64,000 nucleotides of DNA from Drosophila miranda (taxonomy: Eukaryota > Arthropoda > Insecta > Diptera > Drosophilidae), in contig NC_046674.1 in assembly GCF_003369915.1 (NCBI RefSeq), positions 2,542,001 to 2,606,000 on the forward strand, in the 5' to 3' direction. Positions within the stretch are counted from its first letter, which is position 1; every line of letters begins with the position of its first letter. The position numbers and the translations under genes were made by a program. This document shows positions 11,892 through 25,627 of the stretch, piece after piece. The notes under the pieces were generated by a model. That model was not told where the DNA came from, ran no database searches, and was given only the letters and a program-made list of their open reading frames with translations.

Positions 11892-13655
11892 GTGCAGTTC
11901 AGTGGTATGTTGCTACAGGATAACATTGAAATAGTTACGGAATCCCTATATCCTCTGTACAGATTGCAACCGGCATCACTGCGTTTGTGGCACTGTGTGT
12001 TCCGTGTTCTGTGTGGCATATAGTATCTCTGAAAAGCTAAACGCTAAACCGCACTTGCAACAGAACTTGCAACCGCCTCCGTCTCCTCCGCCGCCTCCGC
12101 GAAAGGTAAACGAATCTCTATATTCCGCATTTCGCACATGCCAACAATTGTGGTGGGGTGGGGCGCGGGGCGTGGTGCGTGGGGCGTGGGGCGTGGGGCT
12201 GGTGGATTCTAATTGCAGGGCCACGCCCACGCAATGAGCACCAGGAACTTTTCAAATAAAGGAGGCAGGCTCCCACTGTACTCCTAATTACGACTTTAAA
12301 GGCCAACACACGGGCGCGGGACGCCAGAGAAAGAGCGAGAACGAGTGAGCGAGTCCTTGTCTGGTCTCTCATGAGTATATAGACAGGGGGGGGTATGGAA
12401 AGTGGGGGGAGCTTTGATCACCGTATCGCGTGTCGATGCACATTTCCGTTTGCACGGGCACCCTTTTAAATGGGAATCAAGTGCAATTTAATTGAAAGAA
12501 ATGCATAAAAATGCATATTAAATGTGACATTTCGTCGCTGGTGGGTTTTCCTTTCCGGAAAAAAAAACATAGTACATTTCCTTGCAGGTTTTCCCAGCAA
12601 GCTTTTCCTTTTCGAAATACTTTGGTGGCTGTTGAATGGCTGTTTTCCTGTTGGAAACAGTCTTCCTGTTGGAAAATGCAATGGCAATGGCAATGGGGCT
12701 TCTATCCTTAAAATGGCCTCAATTACTGTTGCTCTTGCGAACGGAGGCGCCCAAAGGTGACGAAAGGTTGAAGTTCAAGAGATATTCATGGAGATGGTAG
12801 GTTTAAATTTAAGAGCTAGTAAGTCCTGAGAGTAGAATGCCCAAAAAGGGAAAGATTCCTAGAAGAGGGCTCTGGCTTAAGAATAGATGGCACTTAATCC
12901 AGAGGAATATGAGGCTTCTTTTGATAGATTTCCTTAAGCGTAAACTTCTGAGAATATATGAATATTCCCTACTCGAAACCCGTTTCCCTCTCTCCCTTGG
13001 ATATCATATAATATTTTCAATAAACGAATCGAGTCCTCATGTCCAGCGGAGCTTATTGCTTCTCTGATGTCAGACAGCGAGACAAAAGGAGACCAACAGG
13101 AGACAAAAGCAGAAACGATATGAGGAAAGTGTAGACAAAAGAGAGTCCCCAGTCCCCAGTGCACAGAGGGGGAAATGGAGCTCAGCCAATACAAATGACA
13201 AACTTTTGTCGGGCACTGTACCCAATCAGAGGCAAATAAAAGAGCAAAGACGAGGGACTCAACCTGCAGTTGCACTGCCCCTTCGACTGGCACTCATACT
13301 TCCAATGGCTGGGGCAAAAGCACTCGAAGAAAACAAATTCCAACTTCTTGAGCACAGATGAGACACTCGATTCGGTCATCGAGAGAGGGAATGTTGGAGG
13401 AGGGGAAGGGAAAGCATGTGATATGGGGATTCGACTGCAGGAGACAATAAAGTTGCTTTCTCGGCAATTTCTCAGCCATTTGCCAGGAGGCGAGCCTCCC
13501 CTTGGCTTGAAAATATGATAGGAAGATGCCCTGCCCTGCCCTGCCCTCCCTCCTGGATTGAGATATGATAGGAGCAGTGGATGACACTCGTGTCGGCCAT
13601 AAGCAGTGCCCTGAACCAGGATCAACTTTACCCTCAATCTCTATTTCTCTCTGTC

Positions 13656-13713
13656 TCTGTCTCCGTCTCCGTCTCCGTCTCCGTTTGTGTCTCCGTCTAC
13701 GTCTGTGTCTCCG
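13656..13713. repeat. (TCTCCG)n minisatellite
   Basis: Six-base units TCTCCG / TCTCTG / TCTACG are repeated about nine times. Both strands are open but show no protein features. Confidence 0.85.
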
Positions 13714-16700
13714 TCTTGTCTGTTTGCTTTGTCGACTTTTAAAATTGGATTTGAAGGAACGATTGGAGGCTTCAGGCAGCTACCGAGCGAGGATTTGTGC
13801 TGCAAATTAGCTTCATTAATGGATGCGGATGGTGGCCCCAGTGGGGCAGGCAACCTATCGCCTGGTGCCACATTTTCCTGCATTTTATTTTGCAGCTGCA
13901 GTCTCTGCATTTCGCTCAATCAGCGCTGAAATTTATTATGCTCCATAATCATTTGTCATCTTTTCCATTTTGTTCATTTTCCATTGCCATTTTCCATTTC
14001 CATTTCCCAGCGAGCATCTGCAACTGCATCTCCATTTCCATTTCCCGCATTTCCATTCCTGCCATTTGTCGCCCCGCAGCGAGCGCATTAAAATTTTTCG
14101 CAACATTTTTCACGCATTCAGCATTCAGCATTCAAGCATTCAAACATTCGGAAAATGGGGCACGGGACACGCTCCATTTGCCCCGTTGGACACTAGGGGG
14201 GACGCGGACGGAGACGGGGGACGGTGACGAGGACGGGGGCATAAGGTCATAAATATCCGGAATATTGTTAAGAATATAACAATCTCTCTCGCTGTCTCTC
14301 TCGCTGTCTCTGTCTCTGTGCCTCTTCTCTCCTCCAGCACACTAATGTCACTTGCCCCCTGCTCCCCTCTCTCTCCCTGTCTCTCTCTCTCTCTCTCTCT
14401 CTGTTCAGCTTTTGATACATTTTTATTGCATTCGAGCGGCGAAGGAGATTCCTGGCTTTTTTATGGCTCCACGGAAGAGGTCAAAAGTAGTTCAATAAAA
14501 CGATGCCCTCTAGCGGTGGCAGGACTAGATTTCATATAGATTTATCAAAGACAAATTCGAGTGCTTTTTCCCTCAGAATCCCTCAAGAAAATCCATTCAT
14601 TTCTTGCTGGAATCATCTAGGGTTCATTCGAGCCATTTGAATCCATGGTCGTCCCAGAATACACACAGTATTTCAACAATGGAAGCAAATTTCTCTCCTC
14701 TTTTTGTCCTTTTATGCAACCAAATCCATAATTCATGGATTCGCCAAATAAGAAAACGCCAGAGGAGAAAACCAAATGAAAACATTAACAACAATAAAAT
14801 ATGAGCAAGAGCAATGTAAATCGCTTTCCATAATTCATTCCGACTAGAGTTCTCCCGCCGTAGATTTCCACGGAACGCGTCGTAAACCCCAGACGAACGT
14901 ACTGTACATCGATGCCAGCCCGAAGGTTGTCCAGGGGCATGAGGCATCGTAAAACTAATGAAATTTCAATTCGAATGTCGCGACAATGTATCCCTCCCAC
15001 ACTCGAGACTCGAGACTCTAGACTCGAGATTCCAGACTCGACTCCCGAGAGGAATTCCACGAAATATTCGCGCACTTGCCACGCAAACGAAATTCATAAA
15101 TTTCCTCCCAAGAGACAGTGAGAGAAAGAGAAAGAGGCAGAGGACACACACACACACACACACACACCCATAGGATATGTGTATCGTAAAGTAAGGGATT
15201 TTTCCCACCAGTCAGCACCTACTTCTAGATAGAGATACATAGCCGGATCGGACCGGACCCGAGGAAGGGACAATGTTGGGCAACGGAAGCACAGGTCCGT
15301 CCGGTTATCGACCAAAACGACAGGTGAATTTATGATGAAGTCATCTACGTTTCTTTTTGTCCAACTCAATCTGGGAGAGAGCACTGTGCAGGCGGAGGCT
15401 CATTCTCTAGGCAGCTCGCGTGTAAATTATGAAAACTGGCGATAAAAACGAAAGTAATTCAAAATTCTTCGACGTGTGTTTATAGCCACTCGCCATGGCC
15501 CTTGCCCTCGCCCTGGCCCTCGACACAAACGACACAAAAAAGGGACACACACGCACACAGGGGGCTTGGCACACCTTTCGACTCCTTCTGATGCTCAGAA
15601 CTGACTCTCACTCCTCTCTCTCCTGTTCAGAATTTACTCACAGATTTATATCGCATGAATTTATGATCCTGTTAGCGCCACTGCACTTGCTTATCTGCCG
15701 TGCAGCATCATTGGTGGCAAGAGGCAGCTTGTTTATGGCCGTGCAGATAGAATGAGTAAGTGTTATCCTCCCCCCTCCATCGTCCATCCATTGCTTACCT
15801 GATTTTCACTTTCCCTTGCTGTTGATTTAGTAGATTGTGTATTCCACAGGGATCCAAGACTAGAAAGATAGAGGTTCCATGGTGTTACATACCGGATATA
15901 TGACATATAGACCACGAATATCGGGTATCGTAATGTTGGTTGCCTCGACAGAAGGCATTTAAGCATCTCTTGAACAGATCTCCTCGAGGGGTTCTTCTCT
16001 CCATAGAATATGGGCATTCCCAGGGCCCAATCATCCACACATCACACCTCTCCCTTTGCTTTACAATGAACGGTGACTGTTGAATGGCCCATGGGCCGTG
16101 AGTATTACCCAATATTCGTAGTAGCACATAAAAATTGAAACAATGACACGAGACACCACATGTGGCACGGCCCCGCCACAGAAATTCCAACAAACAAATG
16201 AGACACCAATTTCTGTACTTTTTCAAACGGAGAGGGGGCGGGGCCGGGGACGGGGACGTGGGCGTGGGCGTGGGCGGGGGGGAAAAAGGCAGAAGGTGAC
16301 AAGTCGAGCGGAGAAAAGTCAACAATAATAAAATATTTAAAGAGAGTGAGAGAGGGTGAGGGGAGGGAGTGTGAGAGGGGAGGGAGTGTGAGAGGGGGAA
16401 AAAAGCCCCAAAGGAAAATGAAGTCATCTTGTGCAAATAGACTCCGTACCCCCTACCCGTGCCACGTACCCCGTACCCCCCGCACCCCCTACCCCCTCGC
16501 ATATCACACATCGCATATCGTATGGAAATGGAAACAAAGTCAAGTGTTAATTTGCGTGGGAAAATATATATTCGTGGCCCAAAATGTGGCGGCTAAAAGT
16601 TCTTTTGATAAAGATATTGTTGTTGGGGCACACTGTGGGGCACTGTAATTCCTTGAAAGCAAAAGTGTGTAATAGGTGGGGCAATCTGTTGTCGCCAGAG

Positions 16701-17846
16701 CCAGGCCAGAGCCAGAGCCAGAGCCAGAGCGTAGCGGAGCGTGTGAAAGGTCAAAGTTTGCTCAAAAAATACAACAAAAATTAGCCAAAAAAAGAGGAAA
16801 AAAGAAGGGTAATTTTCGTAGACTCAAATTAGAGAAAATCCCTCCATTAAAGTCGAAGGGAACTTCATGCCATTGCAAAAGTCGCTGGCAAAAGCCTTGG
16901 CGATGGAGACGGCGACGGCGACGGAGACGGAGACCCCGGCAAAAGTTGACACCACAAAACATTAACTTTCAAGTACATCAAACATTTTGTTGCCTGTTAT
17001 CTTAGAGGCAGCAACAGTAACAGCAACAGCAACAAAGAGTTGCCACAAAAGGTGCCACCAACTTTACCCCAAAGTGCCAAAGGGAAAGGGGCAGGGGGCA
17101 GGGGGCAGGGGGCAGGGCACATGGACGGAACTGTGGAAGAATTGAAACTTTGTGCGTTGTTTCGTTTGGTTTGGTTTGTTGTCGCCACATCACCCATTAC
17201 CATCATCATCATCATCATCATTGCTGCTGCTGCTGCTGGGAGGTACGGTTATACCCTTTCTACAGGGTATTTCTGATGTTTCATGAAATGCAGAAATGGA
17301 TATAGCAGGGCATACTCTTTGATGGACTCTTTTTGGAACTCTTTTCGATGGATAGTCACCAGACACCTCTATTTTGGGGCACAGACAAGACGAAACCCCA
17401 AAGATCTGATCGGTAAAAATTATATAGACACTTGAAATGTTGATCTAATAATGTTTCTACCCAGAAACATATTTAATTGGAAGATATTTGAAAGAAATCT
17501 CCTCATAGATTGTTCTCTTTGGTATTCAAATCTAAATATTTATACGCCTTTTGTATCTTTATAGGAAAAAAACGCTCTTATTTATTTATATTTTACCATC
17601 AAAAGTCCTAAAATTGTTAGGGGTTTTCCAAACCTCGTCTAAATCGTTTGATTTCGGGCTTATTTTGTACAATTTTCCACATAATTGCAGTGCTATCGGA
17701 TCCTCAAGGGTATCCACTGTTCCCCAAAAGTACTACCCTTTCCCACTGTCTGTCTGTCTGCTGCCTGCTGTCTGCTGTTGTTATGCGAATGACATTTCCA
17801 TGTAGTACAAAAGTTTCTCGACTGCTTCTCGTTTTTATTATTTGTT

Positions 17847-17893
17847 GATGGTGTTGTTGCTGTTGCTGTTGCTGTTGTTGTTGTTGCTGTTGC
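17847..17893. repeat. (TTGCTG)n repeat
   Basis: TTG/CTG trinucleotides alternate over about 47 nt. On the reverse strand this reads as a poly-Gln open frame, which is a by-product of the repeat. Confidence 0.85.
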
Positions 17894-20800
17894 TCTTCCA
17901 CTCAGTGTGGGAAAATGTATTTATTTTTATGATTGTTTAATGTTTTATTTTCCACCGTCACACAGAAAAAGTTGACACAACCGAAATGTCACAGGGCAGA
18001 GGAGAGCAAAAGGGGAGCAGAGGGGAGCACAGGAGGAAACGAAAGTTGTTCACTTTTTTGTCCAGGCTTCATCAAAGTTGCAGAACATTTTGTTGCTTGT
18101 GTTGGGGGGTTTTTGTCGAAAATGTTTTAATTACAGAAAAAAAGCAAAGTAAAAAGATCCCCATCATCGACAGCATCTGTACGAGTATCTGTATCTGTAT
18201 CTGCATCTGCATCTGCATCTGCATCATCTTTATCTTCTATTCCGATTCGAATTAATCAAATCATCATTCGAACGCCAGCGCAGATACCCCTTTGATCTGA
18301 ACAGACAACAGACCACAGGCCGGCGAGACCACTGAGAGCCACACAAAACATATTTCAATTAACAGGCCATGACCGTGGCAAAGGCTAAGGCTAAGGCTAA
18401 GACCAACACCAACACCAAGAGACCTTCTTCCAAGGCAAAGGCGAAGGTGTGTCCATGGAGTGTGTGCGTGTGCGTGTGGGGGGGGCATCAATCAATGCCG
18501 CAGTTAATAATCCACTCGAAAACAAGTGGAGTGCCTGCCTCTGCCGACTGTGCCGACTGTGATCGACTCCCAGCGTACCCCTTGCCTTGGCCCTGCACGA
18601 ATATGAGTGATAAATCAAAGGTTCAGGGGCTCCATCTCCCATCTCCTATCTCCCATCTCCATGGCCATCCAGGAGTGTGGCTCTCCCCTCTCGCGCCATG
18701 GGGGCGCCTTGTATGGTGGTCGGATTTTCAATTTCATACGCACCGTTGGATGCAGCAGCCGCCACGACGACGACGAGGAGGAGGGTTTGGCTTTGAGGTT
18801 GCATTTCTGTCGATGTTTGGAGGTTCCACAATTTTATTGATTAACGCGCGCGCATGGATGGATGATCGCCACGGGTGCAGTCGATTGCTGGGGCAATTTT
18901 CATCACTTTTCATCACGTAGCGTAGCAGCCAGACATCCAGAAAGACGGACAGACAGACAGACAGCCAGCAGAGCAGTAATTAAAATGTATTTTCTTCAAA
19001 CATTTTCTTGGGGGGATTCTTACAGCTTACAGGGTGGTCACTCCCCTCCCTCTCTACCCCTCTCTTTATTCCCTTCTGCAGCATTGCAGGCGGCGGCAGT
19101 GGCAGGCAGCTGTCGTCACCAAAAGCCAAGGTAATATTTCACAGAGCACTCCTCCACGCTCCCTGCTCCCTGCTCCCTGCTCCACCCTGCCTCCTCTTGG
19201 GCTTCATCGTCATCATCAATTTTATGAATACCCCACACCTCACACACACAAACACACACACACACAGCAGAGTGTTAAAGCGCGAAAAAGCAGCAGCAGC
19301 AGCAGCAACAATAAAAGTTGGCCAATTTGTTTCGCTTTGTCTCGTTCCCAGTAGACGCCACCCCCTTTTGAGGCACAAAATAGTCAACAATACGACTGAA
19401 ACATGCCCATTAATAGAGGAAATATGGCCTGGAATGAGTGCAGAATGGAGTGGAGCAACAAATAGGGGAAATACTAACCGAATCGTAGGGATTTTCGGCA
19501 CTTGGATGGGCATCAAAAAAGGAAAGACATGGATGCTAAAAATCAACAAGAGTGTGGCCACCAAATCGGGTTGCTTCTAGGAGTTGCAGTCCAGTGAAAA
19601 TACTGTAAATATATCCCATATCCATTCTCTTCTGGAAGATGCTCTTCCTTCCGCCCATGACACCCCGTATATACCCCTTGGATCCACTCCTACAGGGCAT
19701 ACAACAAGAAACAGGGTTACAGGGTTAAAAAACAAAAAACAATGCCAGGTGAATGCGGCTCAAAGCCATGTTGCAAGTTGGCCTGACAGACAATCAAGTG
19801 GCGGCGGCCCGGCGTCTGCTCTGCGAGGGGGAGCCGAGCCGCTGCTTTTCGACACTCATTTGCAATTTTTTGTTAATTTTTTGTTGTTGCTGTTTGCTGT
19901 TTGCAGACCTTGCGATGGTTCCTGGCGATAAGAGAAACTCGCAACTGCCACTGCAGCACAATGCAATAATTACAATTTATATTTGCAGATAGAAATCGCG
20001 CACATTAAGCAAGCAGCGGCGCAAATGCTGCAACTGCCACACTGCCTGCCACAGAAAAAGCTGTCAACGTGTGCGTTTTAACGCTTCGTCGATCTGGCGG
20101 CCAGTGGGTGAAGTTTTTGGTAGTTGCCTCCAGGCGGCAGCTGCTTCCAGTCTGCCGAGCAGCAGCAGCAGCAGCAGCAGCGCAAGTGGCAGCTGCCTCT
20201 TCTCTGGCCGGGGACGGGGGCTGCTGCAGGGGTCATTGCCAAAAAATTTCAATCAACTTTGGTGGCCAGCAAAAACAGTCAACGGGCAGGCGAGAGCGAG
20301 AGGGAGAGAGAGAGAATGACAAATGAGCTTTCAGCAAACAGCAGACGGTGGCAGTGCCCCCCCCCCCACCCCCTCCGCACCGCCAGTGACAGTGGTGGTC
20401 CACTTTGCATATGCCTCCAGAAACAGAACCCGAGGGAGCAGATCAACGTTCGAGTGGATCCAGTTACACATATCACACCTGGCTCCAACTGCTGGCCGAA
20501 AAGATCACAGCCGTTGGCCCGACTGATGCTCCGATCCTCCAGTCCGCCAGTCCGCCAGTCCGCCGATCCTCTGGATGCTTCGATGCTTCGACGATGATGA
20601 TGCCTTAAGCGGGACACGCGTGCGCCAGAGATCGAGTTACCAAACAGACATCCCCACTCTGGGGTATCCAAGGACCTCCGGCCAGGATGCTGCATGCTCG
20701 AGCAGCAGCCTGATCTGCCGGGGCACACGGGTGGTCTCGGATGCTGCTTTCGTTGGCAATGACCTGATGATGGTCTTCTACCTCCTTCCTTCCTTCGTTC

Positions 20801-21243
20801 TGGCTCTCCCCCTCCCCCTCCCCCTCCACTCCTGTTAGCGCCTGTTGTAAATCATCCTTTTGGCTGAAGGACACTTCAATTAGGCCAGCGCCAGGCGCCT
20901 CAGACACTGTTTTCACCGCGTTTTCCAATCGCAATTAGCACAACATTAGCGCGGCCTGACCTTTGACCTCGCTGCCACTCCCGCTGCGCCTCGGTCCGGT
21001 CCCAGCGGCCCATTGTCCTTGTGTGTCTCCTGTTTTGTGTCTCCTTGGGCCCTGTTTTTGGTTCTCTCTGCATTTTGTCACGCATTCATTTGGCCAAATG
21101 GCCGGCAATAATTTTTGCGGTCATCCTGCATTGTGTCCTTCGGCACAGAGGCGCCTCCGACTTATTTACATAATTGCCCATGTCTCAAATGCTGCGGACA
21201 GCGTCCTCTGGGGCATGGCACTCCACTCCACGCCCGGAATATG

Positions 21244-21249
<6 letters not shown>

Positions 21250-21289
<40 letters not shown>
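21250..21289. repeat. (GA)n microsatellite about 0.4 kb upstream of the DUF229 gene
   Basis: An almost perfect GA run of about 20 units. GAGAG is the core recognised by GAGA factor and CLAMP in flies, so a regulatory role is possible; that is inference. Confidence 0.9.
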
Positions 21290-21659
21290 TGAGTTATGGA
21301 AGTCTTTTGGATTTTCCTCTGATTTGCACTTTGGAGCGCGGAAGAGACTGGCGATAAAAGCATGGAAAATTATATTAAGCGCACGAGCCAGCGCCCAGTA
21401 AACCCCTACAGAAGAGTACCAAGAAAAAGGGTGTCAAGAAGTCCAATAATAGTAGGTACAGATGATTCAATTTGGAAGCTAAGCCATTCAGGAATGATGT
21501 TCTGTTCTTTGGTTAAACGAGTCACGCACGTCATGCAGCAGTGCCCCTCAGTTAATGAAAATCAATGAAAAAGTGGGAATGGAAAGCAGAATACTTTGTA
21601 GAATATTCCATTAGAGGTGAACAATTTCCAAAGGGGCATCAACGACCCTCTCTTTCGCC

Positions 21660-23729
21660 ATGAAATTTCGATTTTGGAAACTGTTTCACGCTCCACAGAT
21701 CTCTTGCAGATGGAAGTCCCAAGGTTCCCCAGTTTCAATCATGAATCTCATGTGTGTGGTGCTGCCACTTGGCACACTCTTCAGCCTCGTGGCAAGTGCT
21801 GGTGCCGCCGCGGAGGCACAGCCACCGATGCCCAAGTACTACGTGGACAGTCCACTGTGCCAGATGCCCTACGTGGATCCCTTCAGTCGCGACGTGATGG
21901 CGATTTACACCAAGGACAAGGGAAAGGCCTGCCACAACGACAGCGAGCTGGTGACAGCCGAGTACGATCCGAGGCTGGAGCAGTATCGGGTGCACACGCG
22001 GGGCGATTTGGCCAGCAAGATGGCCAACGAGAATGTGACACTGGAGTGTGGCTATCAGAAGATCTACAGGGACGAGAATGCAACAGAACCCGACAATACA
22101 TACAAGTAGGGCTTACAGATCTCTCAGATACGTCTCTGTATCTCTGTATCCCGCAGAATGTCAAAGATGATGCCCCTGCCCGATGATCTGTTGCTGCCCA
22201 AGGACGTGGAGTACATAGCCACGCGCTGCCTGCTCAACAACAAGAACCACAAGTCGAAAATCACCCAAAAGGACGCCCTGACCTTCGTCCAGGATCATTT
22301 GAGCTACGCGGACCTGGTGCGCGCCTTTCGCCTGCTCCAAGACGAGGAGGAGCCCAAGCCGCATGTCATTATCCTGGGCATTGACTCCACCTCGCGCATC
22401 AACCTGCGTCGCACCATGCCGCAGGTCCTGCGCTTTCTCCGGGATGTTCCCGGCTGGTTCGAGATGGAGGGCTACAACAAGGTGGGCGACAACACGATGC
22501 CCAACCTGCTGGCCCTTCTCACGGGCGACAACCACGTGGAGGCCCTTGAGGGGGAAAAGTTCAAGGTCAAGGGCTACATCGACAGCTTGAACTACATCTG
22601 GCAGCGGTTCAAGGAGGCGGGCTACACCACCGCCTACGCGGAGGACTGCGAGTCCTTGAGCACGTTCAACTATCAGAAGCCGGGATTCATCAGAAAACCG
22701 GTCGACCACTACCTCCGTCCGTTCGTGAGGGCCATCGAGAAGACCCTCAAGCTGGAGCGTCGATACGGCACCGTCTTCTGTGTGGGGCGCCACATGAGCT
22801 CCGGCTACGTGTGGGACTTTGCCGTTCAGTTCATAGAGCGCTTCCTCCAGAGGTCGCCCATGTTCGGGCTCTTCTGGAGCAACAGCTTCACGCACAACAG
22901 CTTCATTGGCGCCGCTGCCATGGACCATCTGCTGAGGGAGTATCTGCAGCTGTTCCACAAACTGGGGCTCTTCGAGCGCTCGATTGTGCTGCTGGTGAGC
23001 GATCATGGCTATCGCTTCGGCGATATTCGAACGCGCACCAGCTCCGGCTACCTGGAGGAGCGTCTGCCCATGCTGTGGCTGTACGCGCCACCCTGGTTCC
23101 ACCAGAAGTATCCCCACTACGTGGCGAATCTCCGGAAGAATCGCAATCGCCTCTCGTCCAACTACGACCTGCACATGACCCTGCAGCATCTGTTGCAGCT
23201 AAACACCGCCTCGCCGGAGGCTTTCGACCCCAGACTCAAGGCCAAAAAGTGTCCCAGCTGCCAGTCGTTGTTCTTCGAGCTCCCCGAGAACCGCAGCTGC
23301 TCGGCGGCGGGAATCACCGAGAAATGGTGCACCTGCCACCCCGCCACAACGGTCACGAACCGCACCCACTACGAGGCAGTGGCGCGTGCTGTGGTGCAGC
23401 AGATGAACGAGCATCTGGTGGCCAGAAAACTCACCAATTTCTGCGAGAACTTCAAGCTGAATGCGGTCAAGGTAATGGATCGCAAGCAGATCCTGGGCGA
23501 AAAGACCGCAGACGCCGCAGAAGAATTCTACATCCTGAACTTCTCGACAGTTCCCAAGAAGCCGCAGTTCGAGGCCACCGTTCAGTGGAATCCACAGAAC
23601 AACGCTCTCACAATGAACGTCGACGAGCTGAGTCGCAAGAACTCGTACAAGGACACGGCCAAGTGCACGGACGATCCCATTGTGAAAAAGTATTGCATTT
23701 GCAAAAAAGGCGCCAAGAAACATAAATGA
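21660..23729 (+). CDS. DUF229 protein, alkaline-phosphatase/sulfatase superfamily
   Basis: The exons are 21660-22105 and 22157-23729, with a 51-nt GTAGGG...CCGCAG intron, giving 672 aa. A hydrophobic segment at 28-48 is a signal peptide or signal anchor; a second in-frame ATG at residue 28 would give a plain signal peptide. Exon 2 carries the DUF229 core: HVIILGIDSTSR (Asp225 with Ser/Thr226-227 at the expected nucleophile position), NTMPNLLALLTG (from 261), AEDCESLSTFNYQ, FWSNSFTHN (His395) and LVSDHGYRFGD (Asp431, His432). These are the metal-ligand and nucleophile motifs of the superfamily. The C terminus is Cys-rich (CPSCQS, WCTCHP, KYCICK), suggesting disulphides in a secreted or lumenal domain, and several N-glycosylation sequons are present. 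Substrates of fly DUF229 proteins are unknown. There are many paralogues, so no symbol is assigned. Confidence 0.9.
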
Positions 23730-23790
23730 AGCATCGATTGTACTCTTTTCTGTTTTTTGGATGGTCTTCAGGCAGCAGAGGTGCACTTGC

Positions 23791-24300
23791 GCATGACGCG
23801 TCGAAGTACTTGCTCGAAGTAATCGAAAAGTCAATCCCAAAATTATCGTAGGATCCTAGAGAGCTCTATATTTGCTCAGTTTACATCAGTTTTGTCAAAT
23901 TTTTTTCCATAGACAGAGTAAAATAGCGACAGAGGAGCTCTTCTGCATGACGCGTGATACATGTCATCGAAATATTAGTCCCGAAAAGACTCTTTTATCT
24001 TGGAAAGCTCTATTTTTCCTCAGTTAAAATCAGTTTTGTCCCATTTTTTGCCATATTTTGTATTCATAGAGTAATGCAGTGACGGAGGAGATCTGTTGCA
24101 TGACGCGTGATACGTGTCTCGAAATATCAGTCCCGAAATGATCGTCGGATCTTAGACAGCTCTATGTTTACACAGCTTCCATCAGGTTTATCCAATTTGC
24201 TGTAACATACTTTGTATTCAGTGACGGGGGGGCTCTTCTGCATGACGCGTGACACTTGTAACATGAAAAGAGCTCAAATAGATTTATTTTTACCTTAGTT
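23791..24300. repeat. Diverged tandem repeat, about 150-bp unit, four copies
   Basis: The landmark GCATGACGCG recurs at 23791, 23945, 24098 and 24240 (spacings 154, 153 and 142). Between landmarks the same order of sub-motifs returns: cgaaat-tagtcccgaaa, a gagctctat(a/t)tt block, a catcagttttgtc block, then cagtgacgg(a/g)gg before the next landmark. The copies differ by many substitutions and small indels, so the array is old. Dispersed relatives occur near 30045-30080 and 56850-56885. The array starts about 60 nt after the DUF229 stop codon and may be transcribed in its 3' UTR. Confidence 0.85.
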
Positions 24301-25583
24301 GACATCTAATTTATCTAATATCTGGACTAGCTTGTGCAGTTGCAGCTCAGAGAGTAGGTCACTCGGCATCGGCTTCGGCTTCAATCAGCCTCTGTCCGGT
24401 TCAGTCTGCTCTTTTCTGCTTTTCTGCTTTTCTACTGATTGCCGGCATCCGCTTTGGGGCAGGCATGTGATGTGTCATCCGCGGCGGTGATCGCCGCAAT
24501 TGCCATCAATTGTGCGCAAAATGTCGCCGGGGAAATTGCCCCCCGCCCAAAAAAGATTACCCCCGGGGGGATTGTAGTGCCGGGCAGTGATAATCACCGA
24601 AAATACTGTGTCAGAGCAGAGATGATGGATGGATTGCAGCATTTCCCTGATGAATGAAGTGGCGCCCTTCTTCCCACCGAAAAAACATCCATGCGACATC
24701 CATGACTCAATGGAAGTGAAAGTCTTTGGAGGTCTTTCGAGATCTTGTGTCGTGTATAAACTGCTACCCATTCCAGAAACATTCTCTCACTTTTCGTGTG
24801 TTTTGCCCTCTTCCCTCGGAGTTCTTGTGTCGGTGGACATCAATGGCCATCCAGCCACATACTGGTACGAAAAAAAAGAGGGGCGCGCTTGGGTCGTAGA
24901 TAACACCTAATTAGGGTTTAGAGGACTGACAACTTTAGCGCCACTTGGCCATCGAATCGCCATCGGACGGGTTCCGTTCCTGCCTCGCCAGAGCGCGGGT
25001 GGTCAGTGGAATCCTCCTTAAGAACCAACGAAAAAGACACACCCCGAACACGGCACGGCACGGCTCCGGCACTGGCACGCACGCAACAAGAGGCAGCTGC
25101 CTCTGCCTCTGGCTCTGCCTCTGGCTCTGGCTCTTCCTCTGCCTGCATTTGAGGATCTTTACGCCTGCTCCTTGTTAGGTCTAGGCCGAGAGACAAGTTT
25201 GTTTTTGGTCTGGGTGTCGCCCGGCGATTCGTTTCGTTTCGATTCGAAGTGGAATGGTATACGATTCCAGACGAAGCTGAGATAATTACATGTTAATTCG
25301 TTTGCAGCTCCTTTTCGGGCCTTCTTCTCTGTTGCTTCCCAATCAAGCAAGTCGACGGCTCTGGCGGTTCTTTTGTCCAAAATCGAATCGAATCGAATCG
25401 GGATCGGATCGAAGGGGATCGGCTGGGCTGTTCCTCGGGATAATTAAGCAGTTGCCACCAAAAACAATGTGTGCGGCATTTAATTGCCGTTGCCAGGTCT
25501 TAGGTTGGACTTAAGGACACCTCCAGGGGCACAAACCCCGAAAACTAAGTAGCTGCCATGAGTCACGAGAGATCACAGGAGAC

Positions 25584-25586
<3 letters not shown>

Positions 25587-25623
<37 letters not shown>
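25587..25623. repeat. (GA)n microsatellite
   Basis: A GA run of about 18 units with one leading GACA interruption. Confidence 0.9.

Positions 25624-25627
<4 letters not shown>

Larger units (their letters stand above)
9883..21659. other. Long non-coding interval between snky and the DUF229 gene
   Basis: No supported gene was found in this 11.8-kb stretch. Predicted frames are short, unrelated to known domains, and often pass through CA, CT or CAG repeats. The first 450 nt after snky (about 9955-10400) differs in look, with a TTCG-capped hairpin near 10049-10067 and no simple repeats. Repeats include CA runs at 11865-11891 and 15143-15167, a TCTCCG run at 13656-13713, CT-rich DNA at 14281-14402, a TTGCTG run at 17847-17893, an ATCTG run at 18176-18226, CAG repeats at 20160-20181 and a GA run at 21250-21289. 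Confidence 0.55.

Noticed and set aside
22161..23189. 342-codon minus-strand ORF opposite the DUF229 gene
   Set aside because: It is an antisense shadow of a GC-rich coding exon; the plus strand carries the conserved family motifs.
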